This document shows positions 34,519 through 44,869 of a stretch of 64,000 nucleotides of DNA, one piece after another. The stretch's first letter is position 1, and every line of letters starts with the position of its first letter. The DNA lies in assembly GCA_015680685.1 (NCBI GenBank), contig MNCI01002331.1, forward strand, positions 281,540 through 345,539, given 5' to 3'. The position numbers were made by a program, and so were the translations under genes. The stretch is from Gnetum montanum. Lineage: Eukaryota > Streptophyta > Gnetopsida > Gnetales > Gnetaceae. A model generated the notes under the pieces. It had not been told where the DNA came from. It saw nothing but the letters and a program-made list of their open reading frames with translations, and did no database searches.

Positions 34519-36450
34519 TGAAATTCTGCCGATTTTGGAACCAGTTTGCCATATATGATGTAGAATAATTCTATTTAAACATTCTTGAATGAAAATAAAA
34601 TAATAAATGAAAAATAACAAGGAAATATTGAAGCTGAAACTGAATATTTCGTTGCTCCATCGAGTACGAGGCATAATTGTTTTGATTGCGTTTGTTTGTG
34701 CTATTGTATTGGGTGAAATTATGCTAATTTTGGAAACCATTTTGGAGTAGTTTTACAATTCCTTTTAGGAATTTTATTTAATTCATAACTCAGTGTTGCC
34801 CACTGGAATCAAACCTCTCTATGCCAAAGCTCTTACCACTAAGCTACATGTGTTGAAATTATAAGAACATAATGATGCCTTAAAGTGTAACTTGAATTGG
34901 CAACCTCTTGTCTGCATATCCTTGTTAAACAATGAGTTATCTACTTGAGCCACCTCTTATTAGCTCAAAAACATCTATTGGGTCTTTGATATCTGTTTCT
35001 TTGTTATTACAAGTTCAACTTCATTGTCATTCAAACTCTTTCCTAGAATCATGTTTTTGTTTTTAGGAAAAAAAAAAATTCAGTTTGTTCTGAAAGGGAA
35101 TTAAGCAGGTCATTAAAAAAAAATGTACACCAAAATTGCCTACCCAGGTTAGTAACTAGGATCCTTGCCAAGCAAAATAAAGCCACTAAGGAGCAGCCAA
35201 GGGAAGTTCTTGAGGCATGCTGGTCTGGGGAGGAGGGAATGGTGTTGGACACTAGATGCAACATTATGGGTGAACAAGCTATGGTGTTGGTTCTGCTGAG
35301 AGAGTTGGTAATCATTTAGCAAATGTTTGTATCTGCCCTCTATCTTGAGGAAAGGGTCATATAGACAGTTTCTATGCAGAAGGTCTTCACCCAAGCGACA
35401 CAGGGAGGCCTGGTATTTGTCATAGGCCCACGCTGGATATTGTAGCAGAATAAGAGACAGGATGAATTTGAAGGTAGTAGCAGACAGGAAGAGTTGAAGA
35501 AGGTAGTACGTTCATGTCTCTTTTGAGACATACTGTAGTTGGCTAAAACATGCACAGCCTTCAAAAATATCATAATAACCCAATACTAAAATGAGGCTTT
35601 TGTGACAATTTGACTTGAACAAAATTTTTTCTTCTCTTCTGCATCAAGGACAAGATTCCTTTTCTTTTTCTTTTTTTTAATAATACTGCTGAACAATTTG
35701 GAATTTCTTTGGAAGTTTATGATACCATATCACACTGGCATTACGAATCTTTGGGAACGCTTTTAAAAGTATTTATAACTGTAAAGAGGGCAAGAATCTC
35801 AGCATCTGAACATGAAACTTGCCATTTATTTATTTGAAGTATATGCTTGTCATGCAAGTACCACTAGCTATGAGCAGTGACCACAGAGAAGTAGCTGTAG
35901 GTAACTGCAATCACCAGGACAACGTCAATGCTCAGTGGTGAAACATATAACTTGCATTGTTGTTTTTAATTACTGTAAATGCTAATAATTAAGCGCTATG
36001 CAAACCCCAAGTTTATCTTTAACCATATATATCATCTAAATTAAATGTCCTGCATAGTTGTCTCATTGATTATGCGAGGACTTGTGTTCTGAGGGAAAAA
36101 GGAGCCTAGTTCATGGATGTTGCTATTTCTTAGGGGTTTTTTTGTGCAATTTTCTACCTCTTTATTGCAGCAGTTTCTGAAAAAACTCTGGTATTTTTGA
36201 CTTGATGTGCGTTCAGCAGTCGTACTTATATTAAGTCATTGCTATCTCAGTACATGTGGAGTTTTCGTGCTTAAAAAAGTAATCTACGTCACGTTTCAAT
36301 TTGTTTGGAATATCATCACATCATTGGTTTAAAGTTCTGAACTCTTATTTAAGTTCCTGTGTAATAACATAAACAAATGTTGTTGAGTAGCTCAGATTGA
36401 TGTTAGGGCTTGTCTATACAATTTAGCAAGGCGTGGCTTTGACACGATGA
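34519..36450. repeat. Segmental duplication, copy A
   Basis: Homologous, in the same orientation, to 60950-63947. Matching landmarks: 'gaaattctgccgattttgga' (34520), the SINE-like stretch (34790-34960), 'aaaaatgtacaccaaaatt' (35121), 'gccactaaggagcagccaag' (35183), 'ggctaaaacatgcacagcct' (35540) and 'gatgttagggcttgtctata' (36399). Copy A lacks two insertions present in copy B. The open frames here (35049-35573, minus) have no recognisable product. Confidence 0.85.
34790..34850 (-). repeat. tRNA-derived SINE-like fragment
   Basis: On the minus strand TAGCTTAGTGGTAAGAG (an A-box-like sequence, about 34846-34830) is followed by GGTTTGATTCC (a B box, 34814-34804). That is the internal RNA polymerase III promoter layout of tRNAs and tRNA-derived SINEs. 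It does not fold as a complete tRNA gene. A decayed counterpart is in copy B near 61130-61160. Confidence 0.55.
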
Positions 36451-37589
36451 ATTTTCCCCTCTACTACCTTGCAATAACTCGGTTCTTATTTGTGGTATAA
36501 TTTTAGTTTGATGTCAGGAAACTCTTGGCCTGCAGTGCTCTTTAACCCATTCATAATTGGCTTTTTCAGGATGATGTGAAGGGGAAACAATTTTTACAAT
36601 TGGTCGAGATCACGGATGATTTTCCAGGTTGCATATTTTAAAATAGTTCGACCTCGACTTGGCCATGTTTGTTTGCAGGTTAATATCACAGATGATGACT
36701 CGTTAGCAGTTGCAAACAAATTAGCTTCAGGAAAGAATTTTAGAAATACGGAACGTTTTCCACCGTTTAATGTAACGGTTGGTTTGACGTCTCCATAGCA
36801 TTAGTAGCAATAAGCATGCCTTGCCTTTTTTTTTCCTGGTTGCAGAAGCTAGTGTAACCGTAAGTCTGAACCACAGCTATTTTAAACTTAATAAGATTTG
36901 GAAGTTCCTATCCATAGTTAAATCTCATTTATAATGAGGAATGCAGAATTTGGCATCAAACATAACTAGAAGCCATCTTCAAGTTACTGAAGGTGATGGA
37001 GCTTCATATTATACTCTTCCTCACTTTCATTAAAATATTTTGCACTTGAATATTGAAGTTTAAACTGAATGTTTACTTACATTCATTGAGACTCTCTTGG
37101 ATCTATATCTTACAACACCGGTTTCAGAATTCTTTTCACAAAATTTTTTTGAGTTCAAAATTCCTTTTACAAAAATTTTGCTGAGAATATTAGATTCATT
37201 ATCATTTTGGTGGAGAGTAGTTATTTTTTTTCCTACTAAGAGAGAATGATCCTCTAAATTTCCAGTAAGAGATTGTGCTTGATATGTTCAATATAACATC
37301 ATGATTATAAATAAACACTTTTAACTTATATAGTTTATAAGCTCTTACATCATGATTAGACATTTGAATCTATATAAACTTCATATCCAAAACTCAAAAG
37401 ATAATTCAAATAGTACTTGAAGTAAATATTTATATTAGGTAGAAGTGATTATCAACTTTGGGTGGTGGGGATGGACATAACTCTCTAGAAGCAACACGAA
37501 AATGAAAAATTTTGTTACTAAAATTATTTAAAAATTATACAGTGAAGAAAGGGATAGAATGCCCTTGCATGGTAAAAAGAAGAAAATAA
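36451..37589. other. No gene recognised
   Basis: AT-rich intergenic sequence. An open frame at 36616-36798 includes a possible splice acceptor (TTTGCAG before 36680), but I recognise no protein family in it. Confidence 0.5.
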
Positions 37590-38290
37590 AAATTAAAAAA
37601 AAAGAGAGAATTTTATTAATTAAATGAGATTAAGTACATGATCAACATCTGAACATATTGATGGTTAAATAGGGAGAAGAACAATGACAAATGCCGATGT
37701 TGTCTAGATACATAATCCTTCACAGGGTGTGGGAGTACATTCCAAAGAGCAACCTCATGCTGGGAATCAATAAGAACTACGAGTTAATAAGACCAGGAGA
37801 ACAACAAGGAGCTAAAAATGCTCAAAATTATGATGACACACTTTGATGTAGCAGATCAAGATTGGGAAGAGTGCACGAATTGGTGTATCTGCTCTAAGGC
37901 TGCAAACAATAAAACAATTGATTAGTATCCAACTTTAACTTAGAAGTATGAGATAAAATTTGGAAATGCACAAGGCAAAGAATTTGAAATTTTTCCATAA
38001 TAGTTAAATGGTTAGAGTTGGACGAATCAGTGTTCTAGTGTTCTGGAAAAGAGCAGTGCATCTGCGTTACCATATATAGTAAAGAACGAGGGGCCTAATA
38101 ATTTCCCAAAGAAACTGAAGGTTAGCAGAGGGCGTGGCCAGAAAGCCGAACAAGAAATCCTCATGGGAAAACTTGCACAAAGGGAAAACTTTAGAAACCC
38201 ACTCCCATGAAGACTGAGCGAAAGGGCAATGCCAAAAAACGTGGACAAAATCATCAGGACCCTTTCAAATCTATTAGCATATCATTTTAA
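37590..38290 (-). pseudogene. L1-type LINE 3' end with zinc-binding (zf-RVT) region
   Basis: On the minus strand, from about 38290, a frame reads PDDFVHVFWHCPFAQSSWEW. This is the zinc-binding domain found at the C-terminus of plant L1-type LINE polyproteins (an H-x3-C pair is visible). It continues with LWEIIRPLVLYYIW and NADALLFQNT before ending near 37900. About 300 bases of 3' UTR follow, finishing in TTAATAAAATTCTC and an A/T-rich tail near 37600. The rest of the LINE is absent. The 75-codon frame on the same strand is in a different phase and is only a shadow. Confidence 0.75.
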
Positions 38291-38444
38291 CTATCTTGTT
38301 TCTCTACTATTGAAGGAATGTTTGGATATTTTTTGAAGCATAGCTTTTATTGCTTGAAGTTTTGTGAACCAAAAATTAATTAACAAATATGAAGTGGTTG
38401 TTTATTCTCTCCCACCATGCCTTTGGAGTTGAAGAAGCTTGGAT

Positions 38445-38614
38445 TGACTCGAACACAACACGAACCATATCTGAAACAAAAGATCTACAAATTGGTCAAT
38501 CTCTATTAGATTTAGTAGAATAGTTTTGTTGACTCGAACACAACATGAACCATATCTGAAACAAAAGATTTACAAATTGGTCAATCTCTATTAGATTTAG
38601 TAGAATAGTTTTTG
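38445..38614. repeat. 85-bp tandem duplication
   Basis: Two adjacent, nearly identical 85-bp units starting TGACTCGAACACAAC (38445 and 38530). Confidence 0.95.
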
Positions 38615-38839
38615 GTGACTCTCTGAAGCATTTCATCGTTGATCGCTGCTTTTTTTGTCTCTTGGTGCCTAGGTATCCACCATAAGCGTAAGCCACAACT
38701 ATCAACTTTTAGGACTCAAAAAGAAGCTTTCACTAACTAGGTAGTGACCCATATCCTTCTATGACCTAGTCTTGTCTTAGGAGGTCTCTAATAAGGAACC
38801 GTCTGTTACTAACCCTTTAGAATCAAACGTGAAAGTTAC

Positions 38840-38939
38840 CATTCATCTGGCTCAAGTCATTATCAAAAGTCAATGATAATTCGCAAACCCATTCGTCTGG
38901 CTCAAGTTACTACCAAAAGTCGATGATAATTAGCAAACT
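38840..38939. repeat. 50-bp tandem duplication
   Basis: Two adjacent units starting CATTCATCTGGCTCAAG (38840) and CATTCGTCTGGCTCAAG (38890). Confidence 0.9.
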
Positions 38940-39578
38940 TGCAAATCCATTTTGCTGATGGTGCTAACTCCTCAAGTGCCATGGGGTTGGGAGAATGTAG
39001 TTTTGAACTAAATTTATGAAGGAATATTATCACCTAATTAATTCATTGGTAATTATAAACATTTGTAATCATAATTCATGACTACCGTTGTGGAGCATTA
39101 TTTTATAAAAGAAAATCCATCCCAACATAATTTTGTAAAATTACTAGTTTAAATATATATTTATAATCTATCTATAATTTGGTCGGAGAGAATCCTTTCC
39201 ATTAACAAAAGAAATAAATGGATTAATTTTAAAAAAAAAACTTATGGATAAAGTATATGAGGTACACTAGAGAGTTGGCCTCTAAATGGCTATTCTTTTT
39301 TTGAACTTTTTGTTAAGGATGATGTATAATATTTAGCATTACATAATGAGGTTTCTAAATGGATGTTGATGAAATAAATAGTACAATTGGTAGTTGGCAT
39401 ATCAGCCAAAAGAGATGTTTCAATCTTCGATGTTTTGATTCATACACATGAATTTTATCACTAGTGAATTCATTAGTAATTCTTAATCATAATCATGTGT
39501 TTGTATAGCCATAGTGTAATTTTCATCTTGGTTTATGGGATGTTGATATCTAATTGTGCCTTTATCTCTTTGCAGTGA
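38940..39578. other. No gene recognised
   Basis: AT-rich intergenic sequence without conserved frames. Confidence 0.5.
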
Positions 39579-39662
39579 AAATTTATTGTAATTTTATAGA
39601 ATACGGGGAGAATTGCATGTAAATTTACTGTAATTTTATAGAATACGGGGAGAATTGCATGT
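39579..39662. repeat. 42-bp tandem duplication
   Basis: Two adjacent units beginning AAATTTATTGTAATTTTATA (39579) and AAATTTACTGTAATTTTATA (39621), identical apart from one or two bases. Confidence 0.95.
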
Positions 39663-40574
39663 AAAGTTAGGCAGTTACATTAATGCAAAGAAATATGACA
39701 GTCACTCTGAAATACCGAAGAAGTGAAAACATTCATGAAAAGTTAAATCCTTCCTTTTATTTTTGGTTTTTCTTAATGCAGATAACACTTGATGACGTAG
39801 CCGTATTAACCGAGGCCGATAAAATTTATTCATTGATTACGTTCAAAGGAAACAAAATTTGGTAAGTACTACTCTCCATTTGAAATTAGATACCAAGATA
39901 AGCGATCAATGTGTGCCATAAACGAAGCATAAAGCAAAGCACTTTAACAAAAAAAAAAAAAAAAAAAATTTCCTCGTTTAACGTGTTTGGTATAATATTT
40001 CTTTCAAGTCCAATTCGAATTCAGGAATATCTAGCGTGAGAAACAGGCAAGGAATCCCCTTTTAACAGCAGGAACCCAAGGCACCCATAAACTCAATGGG
40101 ATTGCATTTGTTTACAGCTAGGATGCATGCCAAAATAACAGGTATGTTAACTGTTACAGTTCTGAACATAATAACAGAAGGCAGTGACAAACACGTCAGC
40201 GTATGAGAATTCCAATCTAAATCACTTCTTTATTCCAAAGCAACGTAGGACTGCAATTTGATCGAATCATTAATTTTCACTTTAAGCTTTGGAATTTGAA
40301 AAAGAGTCGTGTCATTATTGCAACTCGGTGGAATAACCCTCAACTTTTCTCTTTATACTTTGGATAGAATAACTTCAAGAATACGTCCATTCGGCATCAT
40401 ACTAGGGCCATTGAGAATTTGAGATCTATAAGTACGCTGTGGTATCTATCTACCTTCGCCATGGGTATTCACCTTCAGGTTTAGTGAGTAAAGAGAGTCT
40501 TATATATATGCAGATTGATTCATTAGAGCATTCAGAAGGATTGTTTGAAGAAAAACAATCATAGGAATTTAGAA

Positions 40575-41827
40575 ATGGGCAAGTATGGTTTGTGCAGAAT
40601 TTGGGGGTTTCAGAGCAGCTGCATAACATGTGAAAATCATGATGATGAGCAGCCTTCAACCAATGGTAGTGTGCGTACTGCTTCAGTGAGTCCGTCTGAT
40701 TTGCATTCGTTACAGTCACTTGGTGAATTCGACCTGGGAGATATGTGCGACCACATTTTCGTACTTTTAAAAAACATAGAGGTGAAGTTTTCAATTTTCA
40801 TATATGCAATCTTGCTGTTTCAAGTAAGCCATAACGATTACTTGAGAATTTATTTTTACCTCATCTGTAACTGTTCAGAATGCAAGGCAAAGTAAGCAGG
40901 AGCAGACACGGAGGCTGGATCCAGAGGAGCGACGCTTTTGGCAGAAGTTGGCATGCTTTCTTATCTTGACAGAGCTGTTTAGAGACGGGAAACCAGATGA
41001 ATCTATCTTGGTATTTGTTATATGTTCATTGGATTCCTTCTGCACTAGGACTTCTATAGTATTGATGGTTTCTTGGATTACATTTATAATAATGATTCCC
41101 TTAATTATTTAGGAACTCTACTTTCCCAAAGGAGATAATGATGCAAGCACACTTGCGTATATGATTTTTAGAGATGTTCCCTGCCCCCTTTGGCTTGGGG
41201 TGGGACTCTGTGTAGGTGCTTCGTTGGAAAAGTGGTATATGTCACTTGCTCAATGTTGGAGAGGTTCCTCAGACTGGTTTAACGTTGATAAAGAAATAAA
41301 AGAAGAAGGTCTGCATGTTTTCTGGGAGATGTGGAGATTGGCAAAGCTTTTATGGGAATTAAAAAGTCCTCAAACTCAGACCCTAGAGCGACTGCCACAA
41401 TTGCGTAGCTTTCAACTGTTGTTAGTGCAGGGATCAATTATGTGTTCAGATCATACGAATGATCCGTATCTCAGAAGGTATGCTATGCATTTTGTCTGTG
41501 CACACTTTAGCTTTTCACCCTTATTTTTATTCCTATCATTTCTTCCATTCAATTCCATTAGTATTTTGATTTTTCTGGGTCATTCGGTGTTCACTGCAAA
41601 AATAACAAAGTAAAAGTGAGTTGGGTGGGAATCACTTATGTGGTTGTTAGCATGTTGCAGAAACCTGAATGGATGCACTTACAAAGAGTCGTTCAAGTGG
41701 TTTCTGAGAAAAGTGAAATCCACCAATGAAACATTGCATGAATGGTCTCAATTATCCATGATGTACCAGGGACTTGGATCCTCACCCTTATTTGGGCGTC
41801 CAGGAATGAACTATCCCCACCATGCTG
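40575..41827 (+). CDS. Uncharacterised multi-exon gene, N-terminal part (4 predicted exons)
   Basis: Four exons connect in phase: 40575-40781, 40879-41010, 41113-41477 and 41661-41827 (about 290 codons), with GT..AG introns of 97, 102 and 183 bp. Every junction keeps the frame open, which is hard to explain by chance. The protein starts MGKYGLCRIWGF with a small cysteine cluster (residues 7, 16, 19). It continues with a charged segment (QEQTRRLDPEERRFWQKLA), a tryptophan-rich helical segment (CPLWLGVGLC, VFWEMWRLAKLLWELK), and a C-terminal SSPLFGRPGMNYPHHAG. I do not recognise the family. Directly downstream is NB-ARC-like sequence, so it may be the N-terminal domain of an NLR-type immune receptor. 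No convincing splice links exon 4 to it, and the gene may be a pseudogene. Confidence 0.5.
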
Positions 41828-41880
41828 GTACGATATACATTTCCCTTACTTTTTCATTGTTGCGGTTCTTTGTATTAAGC

Positions 41881-42110
41881 AATTCGTGGATGGGTTACTG
41901 AAACTAAAATACTGTGAAAAATATAATAAAGTTGGCATAGAGCGTGAGAAGCAGGATGTTATACAAATCCTGTTGAAGCGGAACATTGGTATGAAAACAA
42001 TGGCACTCATTGGCAAGACCACAGTTGCAGATGCAGTCTTCACTTCCGTTCACATTCCACTCTGCAATTATATAACTTTCTCTTGGTTGAGCAGCCGAGT
42101 TTAGATGGAC
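41881..42110 (+). pseudogene. NB-ARC-like fragment with shortened P-loop
   Basis: One frame reads KVGIEREKQDVIQILLKRN and then ALIGKTTVADAVF. In plant NLR proteins a V-G-I/L-E-x(n)-I-x-x-L-L segment leads into the P-loop with consensus G-M-G-G-I/V-G-K-T-T. Here the loop reads I-G-K-T-T, as if about five residues between two Ile-Gly steps were lost in frame. The frame stops at 42102. A further open stretch (42083-42382, with KEEWIRYVWKIKRAKV) is in another frame and cannot be placed. NB-ARC domains bind ADP/ATP and switch immune receptors; this copy could hardly bind nucleotide normally. It belongs with the preceding exons only by inference. Confidence 0.45.
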
Positions 42111-42319
42111 GAAACGGTTTTATAACAAAAGAGGAGTGGATCAGATATGTGTGGAAGATAAAAAGAGCAAAAGTCATCATGTGTTTTTATAGGTTTGTTA
42201 ACTCCACAAGCCAAGCCCAAGATTTGGAAGATGAGCTTAAAGAGTCCGCAGAAGGCAATATTTGTCCATTTCTATGCTTCTTTGGAATCAATTCCATTTC
42301 TACTGCTGATGTTGAGATT

Positions 42320-42905
42320 TTCTACACTGACTGTTTTACATTCCATGACCCTGTGCAACTCGCACTTAAATTACAAAGTTGACAACGTAATAATTTTCAG
42401 AAAACAGCGGTCCAAAACTTGTTGAGATTTTTTAGGCCGATTGTTTGCAAACCGCTGTTCAGCTGGCATGTAAATTGCAAAATTGATGACCTAAATTTTT
42501 GAGAAAACACCAGTCCAAACTTGGGGTTTTGCTGCCGATGTGGAGATTTTTTAAGCTTATTGTTTTTACATTTCATGACCCTGTTAAGCCGGTACTTAAG
42601 TTGCAATACTGACGATCTAATTTTTCATAAAACAGACGCTTGGACTAAGTATGATTTTCGGATCTATGATGCCGTTGAGCTGCCATTTAAATTGCAAAAC
42701 TGGCGGAACTGTTGAGTTTGCATTTAAATTACAAAATTGACTACCTAAATTCTTTTGGAAAACAAACCCTTGGAACTTGTGAGATTATTGTAAAATTGGC
42801 AAACTGTTGAGCTGGCATTTGAAGTGAAAAATTGACTTAATTTTTCAAAAGACAAATGCGTGGAGAAAAGTGAGATTTTCAGATCCATGACTTAATTTTA
42901 GCAGA
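42320..42905. repeat. Degenerate tandem array, unit about 100-130 bp
   Basis: Phrases of the form 'gttgagctggcatttaaatt', 'gcaaaattgacgacctaatt' and 'aaaacaacgcttggaactt', followed by 'gagattttcggatccatgac', recur five or six times in order with variable lengths. The first unit overlaps the end of the open stretch at 42083-42382. The array separates the NB-ARC-like fragment from the intergenic DNA beyond. Confidence 0.75.
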
Positions 42906-43211
42906 GCAGAGAACTCATGGGCACCGATACTAATTTAATTATGAAGTTTCTACATCAAAAAGTCTTACCATTAGGTTGTGCTAGTTGGCAACACTTAGTT
43001 ATGGATGTTAAATATAATTTCTATAAAAGGAATTTTGAAAGTGTAGTGAGGAGAACCTTAAAAACTCAAGTTCTTGTCCTATCTTGGTTCCTTATGCAGA
43101 GATTTTCTTGTATATTTTGGACCACAAGATTCTTTGATCTCATAGCTCTTAGTCTATGAAGATGCTTTATTGGGTGCTCCATTTTCTATGTACATCTAAG
43201 TTGCACTTCAC

Positions 43212-43290
43212 TTCAATCCCCAAGGAGGATTTGAACCTACAACGACAAGTGGTTAACAGTTGATTGCTTTACTATAAAGCTACGGGGCAT
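43212..43290 (-). repeat. tRNA-derived SINE-like fragment
   Basis: On the minus strand TAGCTTTATAGTAAAGCAAT (A-box-like, 43282-43263) is followed by GGTTCAAATCC (a perfect B-box match, 43237-43227). The spacing of about 35 bases is longer than in a simple tRNA but fits a tRNA with a variable arm, or a SINE. There is no complete cloverleaf, so it is not called a tRNA gene. Confidence 0.6.
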
Positions 43291-44269
43291 TACATTATTC
43301 CTATTGTTTCAACCCGGTTGAGAAGGTAAGGTTCAACATGGGAAGTGTTAGGAGGATCTCAAATGACTATGGTTGGATCTAGAAAATTTGTCATTCCAAG
43401 AGTATGTAGCCCAATAGTGGATTTTTGCACTAGCAGGGTAGTATTCTAATTTTTATATTGTTTGCTATCTTGATAGTAAAAAATGTTTTATTTAATAACA
43501 AAGATAAAGGGAAATATTGTGCTAGAGTAATGTTGACAGGGCTTTAGGGATGATTAGACTTGAACTGATGACCTTCACCATATCAAGGTGACACTCTCTT
43601 GCTTAGTTATATATAAAGAGAGGTTGGTTTATTTGTTGTCATCATATGCTATGTTTACATATATAACAATTTGGGGCGTAATTCAAGTTGTAAACCAATG
43701 TAGTCTATGCATCGAAGATATTGGAATGGTGGTTTCAAGGTGACATATATTTATGTTTTTGAAATGCATTTGAGACATTCATTGATTTTAGGAGATATCT
43801 CTTAATAGTAAATTTATTAATTTATATTGAAAAAAATATATTATAATTTAACATTTCTTCAACTTTCAAAGCTTAAAACATTTTGTAAGGTTATTTTAAT
43901 CATGTCTCAGAATGTGTTTGCATATTGGAAATACCATAAACATAAAATTTTTTCACAAAACAAGTCTCTTAGGTGCCTAAATGTAAGAGAAAATTCAGTT
44001 TTAGTTTAACTAATAAAGTAAAGTACTATTAGACTTTAGTAGTTTGAATAGTAAAGTATTATTAAAATAAGGTAAAGTAGTAGCATGATAATACAGTGTC
44101 ATGTCAGTAAGGATCTCAATTCCCATACCTAGTTTATAACCCAATTTGTATTGGAACTCAAGGAATTCAAAAGCTCAAGGATTTAAAGCTTGAACAAGAG
44201 AGAAAACTTCATTTTTTGACCTTGGAAATTCAAAAATTCATCAATTTTGCCAGGTCCCTATTTTCAAAG
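43291..44269. other. No gene recognised; second SINE-like trace
   Basis: AT-rich intergenic DNA. Minus-strand GTTCAAGTCTA at 43565-43555 resembles a B box. The boundary of element P3 lies somewhere between about 44090 and 44280 and cannot be set exactly. Confidence 0.45.
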
Positions 44270-44869
44270 GAACACAATATCAGGTACCCGATATCGAGTC
44301 CGATGTGATATAGGGTCCGTGCTATCAGGTAAGCCATATTGCGTTTATAAAAACTATAGATAGGGACCCCACTGTGCACGTCAATGTCATTTTTCATTGT
44401 TCATGCAAGGGGAGTTGTTGAAATTTTCTTCCACGAATTCTAATGCTTTGAGCACCTATCATTCCAACTTCCATATCTTGCTCATTAACGCTTCGATTCT
44501 TGTTCCAATCAAACCTGTCTAAACCTGAAGTGTTTGACTTAGTCGTGGGTGAAGGGTATGCTCCAAGTTGCACATAGTTTTTTCTAAATTCATCATTGGT
44601 TGAAGGATATCATATAGGGTAAATGAGCTTAAAAATGTTAAGAACATTTGCCAAATTAATTTCATTTCTTCACCCAGACCATGAAAATTATTTTTTTGGA
44701 GTCACCTACCAAAATTGGGCCCAATATAAAAACTTTAAGGGGAATTTCTGTGAAAATCTCTAACTCTAAATCACACTAAGCAAGAAATGAATCTATTAAG
44801 GGCAAGGAGTATGATATAAATCAAATTTTGTAAATAGCCTTACTAATAGATGGTCTCGTGTGATTGCAG
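44270..44869 (+). promoter_or_regulatory. ORF2 leader with GATATC cluster and TATA-like box (P3)
   Basis: GATATC-related motifs (ATATCAGGTACCCGATATCG and following, 44277-44340) lie just upstream of TTTATAAAAACTATAG (44345-44360), about 520 bases before the ORF2 ATG. The leader carries CTTAGTCGTGGGTGAAGG (44538-44555), related to the polypurine tract. It ends GTGTGATTGCAG immediately before ATGGCCCC. The geometry is the same as in M1 and P2. Confidence 0.5.

Noticed and set aside
34513-35573. Minus-strand frames in segmental duplication copy A as a gene
   Set aside because: Copy B does not preserve these frames, apart from part of the last one, and no domain is recognisable.
36616-36798. Possible exon with acceptor TTTGCAG
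   Set aside because: No partner exon, no donor in phase and no recognisable protein similarity.
38027-38254. 75-codon minus-strand frame as a gene
   Set aside because: Another frame of the same strand carries the LINE zinc-binding region, so this frame is a shadow.
40450-40794. 114-codon minus-strand frame opposite exon 1 of the NLR-like gene
   Set aside because: The plus strand has an ATG, conserved splice signals and phase continuity through four exons; the minus frame has none.
43212-43290. Functional tRNA gene
   Set aside because: No complete acceptor stem or anticodon arm can be paired; only A- and B-box-like parts remain.
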